Origin: Okapia johnstoni
Lineage: Eukaryota > Chordata > Mammalia > Artiodactyla > Giraffidae
Direction: 5' to 3'
Assembly: GCA_024291935.2 (NCBI GenBank)
Contig: JAGTYA010000024.1
Coordinates: 3,410,001-3,474,000, forward strand
DNA: 64,000 nt
Shown one piece after another: positions 1-9,500 of the stretch. Under the pieces are notes generated by a model. The model made no database searches. It was not told the origin of the DNA and saw nothing but the letters and a program-made list of their open reading frames with translations. Position 1 is the first letter of the stretch; each line of letters starts with the position of its first letter. The translations under genes were made by a program, and so were the position numbers.

Positions 1-234
1 CCTGAGTTGGAAAGTCAGACAAAGAGGGTGACACAGAAACAAAAGCTGAGAAACACGAAGTTTTTTTTTGAAAAAAAAAAAAAAAAAAAAAACCCAAAGA
101 AAACAGCCCTACAGAATGACACAGAGCCCAGAGTCCCGGCTGCAGGCCCCAGCTCCCCTTGCTATGAACCTGAGCACTTCACAGTCCATCTCTGGGCCTC
201 AGGACCACAGTAAGAACACGACTGGGGCTAGTGA
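1..234. other. Left-edge intergenic sequence with A-rich tract
   Basis: This stretch lies downstream of FAM167B, on the side where LCK lies in other mammals (from memory). It contains an A-rich tract at about 70-92 that may be the tail of an old retroposon. No coding exon could be supported here. The short open frames through the A-run are low-complexity and have no recognisable protein similarity. Confidence 0.4.
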
Positions 235-440
235 TAATAATGCACATTTTATTGAGGACTTACTGTACATTATCTCACTTAAGATGTATCTAACTACTTG
301 TGGAGTTGGGTTTTCCATTTTAAAGATAAAGAGACAGATGCAGGGATTAAGAGACCTCCTCCAGGTCTGATAGAATCAAAGTTGCAGCTGGCACTGAACC
401 CAGGTCTACAAGATCCTGCGTTCTTCAGCTGCTCATTTAC
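235..440 (+). repeat. MIR SINE, degraded
   Basis: The order of motifs (a TTATTGAG-type stretch, a decayed poly-pyrimidine/AAGATAAAGAGAC core and an ACTGAACCCAGGTCTAC tail) follows the MIR consensus in the forward direction. It is heavily diverged, as expected for this ancient mammalian SINE. Confidence 0.55.
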
Positions 441-679
441 ATGTATCTGAGTCACATTCCATAGGGGTGATTTAGACTGTTAAGCTCTTTTCTAGTCCTG
501 ATCTTGATGAGACAGAGCGATAGAAGTGGAGCTGTGGGGGAGATGAGGATCCATCAGGGCTTCTCTACCCGCAAGGCCAGCCTCCTCTCCCGAGGTAGAA
601 CCTCTGGCCCTAGCAACCAGCGAGACAGTGAACCCGGGCCTGAATAAAGGACTGCAGAGACCTTGATGGGAAACAGAGA

Positions 680-685
680 TTTACT
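680..685 (-). terminator. FAM167B: Probable FAM167B poly(A) signal (AGTAAA variant)
   Basis: The plus strand reads tttact, which is AGTAAA on the FAM167B strand, about 235 bp after the stop codon. No canonical AATAAA on that strand is closer. AGTAAA is a known weaker variant, so this is a plausible but unproven 3' end. Confidence 0.4.
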
Positions 686-920
686 GAGGAGACTGGGGGT
701 CTGTGAACTCCTCCCCTTCCTCCAAACCGCCCTCCTCCCCCATCCGGGCAATAGGGCCCCAGGATGCTGGCTCTTTAAGCTCCCAGAGCGCTGAGCATCT
801 CCCCAACTCTACCCCGACCCTTCTCCAGGTGCTGGCTCCTCTGGGGCGCCCCTCTCTTCTTTCGTCCCGGGTGGGCTGGGGAATGGGTAGCGGGTGGTGC
901 AGGAGACAGGCAGGGATCCC

Positions 921-2106
<1,186 letters not shown>

Positions 2107-2534
2107 TTACCCAGGGAGAGGTGGGAGAAGCTGAGAGTGAAAGAAATGTGCCAGAGAGTGTGTGATGGTGAATATTCAAGGTGGGTCAGGGAGGCTTGAG
2201 TGTGTCAGGGTAAGTAGATGGGTGTGGGAGGCTGAGTGTGCAAGGGCTGGGATTTTCCTGGACTGCTATCCCAGGAGCCACGTGATGCCCATCCGGGTGG
2301 GGGCAGGAGGAGCCCTGAGCCTCTGGCCCCTTGGATGAAATTTATTGTCTTTGCCCAAAAGGAGACACCCAGTTCCCAGAAAGGAAGTTGCTCCAGGATA
2401 AGAAAAGCATCGTCCATACCAGAGTCTTGGCCCTCTTCCCAAGACCCAAGTTAAGGGATTGGGGAGGGGATAGGAAGCTGACAAACTGTCCCCAGTCCTC
2501 ACCCGTGATGGTGGCCCTTCAGCAAAGGAATAGT

Positions 2535-2625
2535 GTCCAGATCCCCAACTTGGGAGTCAGGAGACTTGGGTTCAGGTGCTGGCTCTATGGGACCTTGGAC
2601 AAGTGACTGACTCTTTTGGGATAGA
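2535..2625 (-). repeat. MIR fragment
   Basis: The plus strand shows the reverse MIR pattern: GGGAGTCAGGAGACTTGGGT, then GCTGGCTCTATGGGACCTTGGACAAGTGACTGACTCTTT. It lies in the spacer upstream of FAM167B. Confidence 0.55.
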
Positions 2626-2759
2626 TCAATGATTTCAAGCTATATTCTAAGGAACTTTAGGTTCCCTTGGAGATCCCACAAGGACTGTGTTCGGGGTAAG
2701 GGCAGAGCTGTGGATGGGCTCCTCGACCTTCCTCTCCCTGCCCCTTCCAGGGCTTCAAC

Positions 2760-2925
2760 CAGAGCATTTCCCTTTTTAAAACTTTGTATTGAAATATAAC
2801 ACACACCCAGAAAAATTTACATGTCATAAATATATGGCTTGATGAATTCTCCCCAACTGAACACACTGATGTAAATAGATCAAGCAAAGGAGTATTACCA
2901 TCACCCAGGAAGCTCCTTTGTGTTG
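2760..2925 (+). repeat. Old L1-type LINE fragment
   Basis: The sequence TTGAAATATAACACACACCCAGAAAA followed by a CATAAATATATGGCTTGATGAATT-like run, GAACACACTGATGTAAA and a GATCAAG...ATTACC...CCCAGGAAGC series matches the order of motifs in an old mammalian L1 3' region. It is strongly diverged and the subfamily is not assigned. Confidence 0.4.
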
Positions 2926-2989
2926 CTGGTCTAGAACAACTCTCCTAAGGGTAATGTAACCAAGCATAGCTTGCTCATGTACCTACAGT

Positions 2990-3480
2990 TCAGAAAGCCA
3001 AGCTCTGACAGGGTGTTTGCAGCAAAGTAAGGGTTTATTGTAGGGGGCCAAGCAGGGGAGTGAGAGACAAGTCTCAGATCCACATCAACTTGGTCTTTGA
3101 GTGTTAGGTTTTTGTTTTTTGTTTTTAAAGGGGAAGAACTGGACTTCCCCAGTGGTCCAGTGGTTAAGACTTCCACTGCAGTAGGCACGGGTTCAATCCT
3201 TGGTTGGGGAAGTTCCGCATGCCACGTGGTATGGCAAAAAGAAAGAAAGAAAAGAAAAGAAAAAGGGGAAGAACAAAGAGGCTGGGATTAATCATCACCT
3301 TGTGATGTTTCTGTGACATTTCTTAATAGTAGTTTCAGAGTCAAAATGTCTCTGGTTTATGATTATCTGGCCAGGTGGCCCATGGCTGGGGGATGATGAG
3401 CTGTTATCTCATCTTGTCCTAGAGAAACAGCTTGAATTTGTATGTTAATGATGATACCTAGGATAGCAATTTCAGTACAT
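2990..3480 (-). repeat. LTR-like fragment, interrupted by a SINE
   Basis: On the minus strand, CAATAAACCCTTACTTTGC followed by TGCAAACACCCTGTCAGAG (poly(A) motif at 3034-3039) looks like the R/U5 part of a retroviral-type LTR. The sequence continues on the far side of the CHR SINE at 3140-3261. No internal retroviral genes were seen. The family is not assigned and the left boundary is approximate. Confidence 0.35.
3140..3261 (+). mobile_element. CHR-type SINE with 13-bp target-site duplication
   Basis: The element has the typical head (GGACTTCCCCAGTGGTCCAG), the tRNA-derived B-box-like GGTTCAATCC and a purine-rich AAAGAAAG tail. The 13-bp sequence AAAGGGGAAGAAC occurs exactly on both sides (3127-3139 and 3262-3274), so it inserted into the surrounding LTR-like sequence. 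Confidence 0.85.
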
Positions 3481-3544
3481 TAATGATATTGACAACAGCA
3501 ATTTTAGACATCTGATTCTGTGGGGTTATTTTGTTTGTTTGGTT

Positions 3545-3625
3545 GGTTTTCAGCCTAGGCACAAGGCATGGGGGATCTTAGTTCCTCAACCAGAGTCTTA
3601 AACACTGGACCACCAGGGAGTTTTC
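3545..3625 (-). repeat. CHR-type SINE fragment
   Basis: The reverse complement carries the ACTAAGATCCCCCATGCC and CTGGTGGTCCAGTG motifs of the CHR SINE. It is diverged and incomplete. Confidence 0.5.
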
Positions 3626-3666
3626 TGACTCTTGTTGATTAGTGTTCATCTAGCACAGAATTGAAG

Positions 3667-4135
3667 TCAGTTCAGTTCAGTTCAGTTCAGTAGGTCAGTC
3701 ATGTCCGACTCTTTGCAACCCCATGGACTGCAGCACACCAGGCTTCCCTGTCCATCACCAACTCCTGGAGTTTACTCAAACTCACATCCATTGAGTTGGT
3801 GATGCCATCCAACTATCTCATCCTCTGTCTTCCCCTTCTCCTCCCACCTTCAATCATTCCCAGCATCAGGGTCTTTACAAATGAGGCAGTTCTTTGCATC
3901 AGGAGGCCAAAGTATTGGAGTTTCAGCTTCAGCATCAGTCCTTCCAATGAATATTCAGGACTGATTTCCTTTAGGATGGACTGGTTGCATCTCCTTGCAG
4001 TCCAAGGGATTCTCAAGAGTCTTCTACAACACCACATTTCAAAAGCATCAATTCTTCGGCACTCCGCTTTCTTTATAGTCCAACTCTCACATCCATACAT
4101 GACTACTGGAAAAACCAAAGCTTTGACTAGGCAAA
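3667..4135 (-). mobile_element. BovB (RTE) LINE, 5'-truncated 3' end
   Basis: The plus strand starts with the (AGTTC)n end typical of BovB and continues through the reverse complement of the 3' end of the element. The minus strand still shows a piece of the end of the reverse-transcriptase reading frame (about 3813-4118, with VVMYGCESWTIKKAE and LKLQYFG motifs). It is truncated and non-functional. Confidence 0.92.
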
Positions 4136-4269
4136 GGGAATAAAAAAGATAGAGAAGTTTTGGATAGAGATATTAATCATAAACTCAGTAAGGGAACTTG
4201 GTTTCTGGGGAACCCAGTTTCAATAATACTGCCCTAATTTTTGACAGCCTAGATTAGTTTTGCCTTTTT

Positions 4270-4445
4270 GTATACTTTCCAGTGTTTCTCAGTCTTTACC
4301 ATGGATCCTAAGCCCCTGGAAACTTATCAAAATAGACTGCCCCATTCCCAGAGATTCAGATTCAGTATGTTTGGGGTCGGGCCTATAATTTGCATTTTTA
4401 ATGAATTCCCGTCCCAGCTGATGCTGCTGGTCTGGAATTTTACAA
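4270..4445 (+). repeat. MER5A-like DNA transposon remnant
   Basis: CCCAGAGATTCAGATTCAGTA, GGGCCTATAATTTGCATTTTTAA and CAGCTGATGCTGCTGGTC follow in the order expected of the non-autonomous hAT-Charlie element MER5A. The copy is old and diverged. Confidence 0.6.
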
Positions 4446-5339
4446 TTTATACTCTTTTATATCTAGTTCCTTTTATAGAGCGGTTCCAACTTTGTGTTTA
4501 TGTGTGTGTGTGTGTGGGGGGGAATCCACTTATGATTTCATTATTTGAAAGAAAGGTTTTGCACACACACTAAAGCCTGGAACCTAGTAGACCAGAAGCT
4601 CTTTAAAGGCAGGCGTACCTCTTGTTTTTCTTAGTGACCAGCACTTAACACATTGTAGGCATCATTGTTTAAGAAATAACAGAATATTTGGATGGATGGG
4701 TCTTCCAGTAAATAGATTTAAACTCTTGTAATTTACCAGCTTAAGTGTGTCTCTTGCCAGACTGAAAACCCTGTGAATGGAACCTTCCTCAGCCACCCTT
4801 GAGTCTCTAGGGCCCAGCTCAATGTATAGGCAATTGCCCTTTGGTCAAAGGATGGAGTGATGAGGGATGGGGCTCCAGAGGGCAGAACTATACCAGAAGT
4901 GGCCTCCGTAGAGGGCGCCCTCAGGCAGGGACTGCCAGCTGTGGTGGGGGAGGGGTGCCGGCTACACAGCTGCTTGCATTTAAGGTGGACCCAGGGATTT
5001 CCCCACCCAGCCTCAGTTGTAGGAGAGGATGCAGACACTTCCTAGTTTCAGACTCACCCTTTCTATCCCTCCCACCAGGGTACAGGAGAAGAGATGGGTA
5101 TTTTTCTTCGTTTTTTAAATCGGTGGGAGTGCCAGCACCTTAAAGATTTTTTTTTAATTAATGCCTCCTGCGACCCAGGCACGAGGTCTTAAAGGACTTT
5201 GACAGGATTTTTCTCCCCCATTTAACAGATGCTGAAATTGAGGTTTCCCTAACAGGTTCTAGTCCCGGGGTCCTCACTAAGAAGTGCTAGCAATGGGTGG
5301 GGGTGGGGGAATTCCTGTGAAACTGTGCGATCTCTTCCT
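4446..5339. other. Spacer upstream of MTMR9L
   Basis: A short (TG)n run at 4499-4518 is followed by about 800 bp without a recognisable repeat or exon. GC content rises towards the MTMR9L promoter. The open frames here show no protein similarity I recognise. Confidence 0.4.
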
Positions 5340-6580
5340 CCAAGGGGCCTCCTTAACAGCTGTCCTGCCGGCGTCGCCAGCTGCCCAGCCAGTTCCTGTC
5401 CCTTTCGGAGCCCGCGCTCACCCCGCCTGACGCTCGGAGTCAATCCCTGCCGGGCGTCAGGCCCGCAGCTGCAGGAATGGAGTTCGCGGAGCTGATCCGC
5501 ACCGGCCAGGCCCAAGCCGAGCTCCTGCGGGGCCCAGAGGAGCCCCCGCTGCGTGGCACCCTTTGCATCACCGGCCACCACCTGCTGCTGTCGCCAGGGC
5601 CCCAGGCGACTCCAGACCTGTGGCTGCTGCTGTTGCGTAACGTTGACTCCATCGAGAAGCGGTGAGACGTGGCGGGGGCGTCCCCGTAGTCGGGGAGCGC
5701 ATGGCTCGGCAGGGAGAGGGGAAAGGGCTAGCGCAGTTGGAGCTGGTGCCCCGCTGCGTAACGTACAATCCTAAGAAACTCCTTTCTCCTCCCCCTGGTG
5801 GGGGTCAGTGGACATTAAACCTAAGCTTGTGCATTCCCAGGGTCGCGGGTGACTCGGGCACCATCACGCTGCGCTGTAAGGACCTGCGAGTGTTGCAGCT
5901 GGACATAGAGGGCGTGGAGGCGACGCTGGACATCGCCCGCTCCATCGAGGTACGCCAAGGATGCGACGGAGGCACTTAAGTTGCCCTATCCCGTAAAGGG
6001 AGGAGTCAGCAGGGTTTACTTCTCAAGGGGGCTCAGCATCCAGGGTTGTCTCGGAGCAGAAGGGGATGCAGGGTGGTCTGGAATGCGTGGAGAGGCAGGA
6101 GCTGCGGAACGGAGGGCTGGATTCCGATCTTTTCCAGATTCCTTGACTTCCTTCCCTAGGCGCTGTCCTCCCTGGAATCGGTCATCACCTCCTTTCCGTT
6201 CTTCTACCGTCCCAAAGGTTTGAGGTTGGGCGAGGCCTGGCACTTCCACCCTCCCGAATGCTACTACAAGCGAGTAGCTCGCGAGGTGGGCGCGGTCGTG
6301 CGGGGCTGGGGATGTGGGAGAGCCAGGTCTGGAAGGGGCGCGGGGATCGGGCATTCATCGGGTGCCCTGGACCGGGTCTTCACTCGTCCCTGTGCCGCAG
6401 ACCAACGCGTGGCGGCTGAGCGAGGCGAACGAGGACTTCAGCTTGTGCCCCAGTTACCCCCGAGCGGTGATCGTGCCTGGTGCCGTGGACGACAGTGCCC
6501 TGGCGCGTAGCGCCCGCTTCCGCCAGGGAGGCCGCTTCCCTGTGCTCAGCTACTACCACGCTCCCAGCGGAACCGTGAGC
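5340..6580. promoter_or_regulatory. MTMR9L: CpG island at the MTMR9L promoter and first four exons
   Basis: CpG density and GC content rise sharply from about 5340 and stay high to about 6580, covering the presumed transcription start upstream of the ATG at 5477 and exons 1-4. There is no TATA box. This is the pattern of a CpG-island promoter. The exact start site cannot be fixed from sequence alone. Confidence 0.6.
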
Positions 6581-9500
6581 CCCGCCCCTCCCCAGACCCT
6601 ACCGCTAGGACCCTCTGCCTCCCTGTTTGGCTCTACTCTGCACTGGCCGGCTCTTCTGTGGTCCCGGCTCCAGCCCTGATGTGGCCCCGCCCCCTCGGCT
6701 CTAGCTTGCCTTCACCGGTGCTGACCCCGCCCCTCTCCCCAGTTTTGAAGTCTCTCCTGCCTCTGGCTCCGCCTCCGGCTGGTCTGCCCCCACCCCCTGA
6801 AGCCTCTTCTTTTGTCCACCCGTGACCCGCCCACGGCCTACTCTCGGTCCCTTCCCGCTCTGGCCAGAACCCATCGAGACCCGATTGGAAGCCCGTCGGG
6901 TTCCTGAGCTCCATCCAGCCTGCCCCAGCCAGCTCTAGATCTGCTCCAGCGTGTAGACCCGGCTTAAGGGGCGCCCTGAGCGAAGTTCCTGAACCAGGAC
7001 TGGGTGGGTACCGTTTCTGGAGCTGGATCCCTGTCTGCAGGTGCTGCTACGTGCCGGTCAGCCCCTGACTGGGCCCCAGAAGCGCCGTTGTTCTGAGGAT
7101 GAGGAGCTGCTGAGAGCTGTGCTGGCGGGGGCTCGGCCCGGGGCGCGGGGCTTCATCGTGGACACGCGCTCGCCCCAGGCGGCCAAACAGGCCCGCATGA
7201 CTGGCGGGGGCACCGAGCCCAAGGCTGCCTACCCTGGCTGGAAACGACTGCACCGGCCCCTGGAGAGGTAAGGGGCTTTCTCAGGCCCTCCTAGGTTCTT
7301 TCCTACAGGACTCTTCATCGATGGGGGTGGGGGCCTGGCGTCTTCTAGGAACTTCCAAGACTGTTTGGTCTTTCCTGGTAGCCATCCTGCCAGGTGGGCA
7401 TGGCCACTTGCAGGCACCCACTGACAAAGCTCTTTCCTCTCTAGGCATCCCAACTTTGCCTGGAAAGAGAAATCTCGTCTTTACATTAAACTGAAATTTG
7501 TCTCCCAGGAACAACTTCATCATACACACACACACACACACACACACTCATTCTCTCTCTGCACTGGTTCCAGCCCTGCCCTGAGGGCTGTACCCGCACA
7601 GTTATCTGTTCCCGCTGTCTCCAGGTGCTGGTAGTACCAAGAGGAGGTCCTGAGGGAATTTTGTGCTTTGAGGGGAGTGGACTGCTCCCCTGTCCGGAAT
7701 ACAAAACTGTTTATTCATTTATTTGACCCAGCACAGAGGCTGAGATGGTGGCCAGCCCAGATATGGCTGGCAGATCAGCAGTAAAGGGGCAATTAGAGTT
7801 CAGTGTGATAAGCAGCAGCACTGGAGGCACTCCCCTTAGAATAGGTCATCCTAAGAAAGCTTCCCTGAGAATAGGGTGCTTTAGTGAGATCTGAAATACA
7901 GGAGGGGTAAGCCGGAGGGTGGGAGAAGGACATTCCAGGTGGAAGGCCCTCCAGGTGTGTAGGAGCAGGCAGCCTAGTCAATTGTCCTGTTTTGAACTCA
8001 GCTGGTGCTAGTGGTAAAGAACCAGTCTGCCAATGCAGAGATGTGGATTCCATCCCTGGGTCGGTAGAAGATCCCCTGGAGGAGGGCATAGCAACCCACT
8101 CCAGTAGTCTTGCCTGGAGAATCCTATGGACAGAGGAGCCAGATGGGCTACAGTCCACGGGGTCGCAAAGAGTCGGACATGACTGAGCAACTTTGCATGC
8201 ACAGCACAGTGTGGTGGGAGTGTGGAGTGTGAGGTGGAGGTAGGGAGGCTAAGGGGGAAACCCGGGCCAGAGCAAGGGTCTTGAGTGCCATGATTATGGA
8301 CTTAGATTTTATCCTAAAGGCAATGGGAAGTCACTGAAGGCTTTTAAACAAGCCTGAAAAAAGTACCAATTAGATTTTCTGGCAGAAGGTTCCTGGTGAG
8401 CTAGAACAGAACAGTTCCTGGGAAGATTCCAGAATCCAAAGAGTATTCTGAACCTCTTGTCAGACTGGTTCTCCCAAGAGAGTACTGTGTAGCTCCCATT
8501 GGGCTGGGGTACATCAAGGGGACTGTGACACCTTCCTCAAATTGGGAGTTTCCCAGGGCATTCTTTCTGGAGCTATTAGTAATTGCCCTCCGTTCTCCCC
8601 CAGGAGCATATTGGACACCTTCCAACCTGGGAGGGTCATCTTTCAATGTCTTATCTTTTTGCCTTTTTATACTGTTCATGGTATTCTCGCGGCAAGAACA
8701 CTGGAGTGGTTTGCCATTCCCTCCTCCAGTGGACGTTTTGTCAGAACTCTCCACTGTGACCCGTTGGTCTTGGGTGGCCCTGTATGGCATGGCTCATAGC
8801 TTCATTGAGTTACACAAGCCCCTTCACCACGACAAGGCTGTGATCCATGAAGGAGAAGGGGGAAGCACAGAGGATGAGATGGTTGGATATCATCACTGAC
8901 TCAATGGACATGAACTTGGGCAAACTCTGGGAGATAGTAAAGGACAGGGAAGCCTGGCATGCTGCTTGGGGTCACAAAGAGTCAGACATAACTTAGCAAC
9001 TAAACAACAACAGAACATTCTGTTTCTCCAGGAGGCAATGCTATGCCTATCCAACCGACTAGGTTTCCCCAAAGGATCTCCTCCGGCAGACTGGGGAATC
9101 CTCAAAATTAGGGAGTCACTTCCATCAGATTAGGTGGGTTCTCCAAAGGGTCCTGTGTCCCTCTTGTCAGATGGGCTCCTCTGAGGGCTCTGAGGGCTCA
9201 TTGGCCTGGAGCCCTCGTTCCAAGGCTGTGCTCAGCAGAGCTTTAGGCTGGAGGAACAATGACCAGACTCCCACTTGTGCAGGGGGCGGCCCCTACAGGA
9301 GAGCTTCGTGCGCCTGGTGGAGGCCTGTGGGGACCTGGAGCAGAGCATGGACCGCTGGCTTAATCGACTAGAGAGCTGCCGCTGGCTGTCACACGTGAAG
9401 GAGACTCTGAGCACCGCCTGCCTAGCAGCCCAGAGCATGGAACAGTAAGACCCCCACCCTACAAGACAGGGAACAGGGCAGGGTGGGCAGGGCTCTCCAT

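Noticed and set aside
643..648. Plus-strand AATAAA near the left edge
   Set aside because: No plus-strand gene ends there; it is opposite the FAM167B 3' flank and probably chance.
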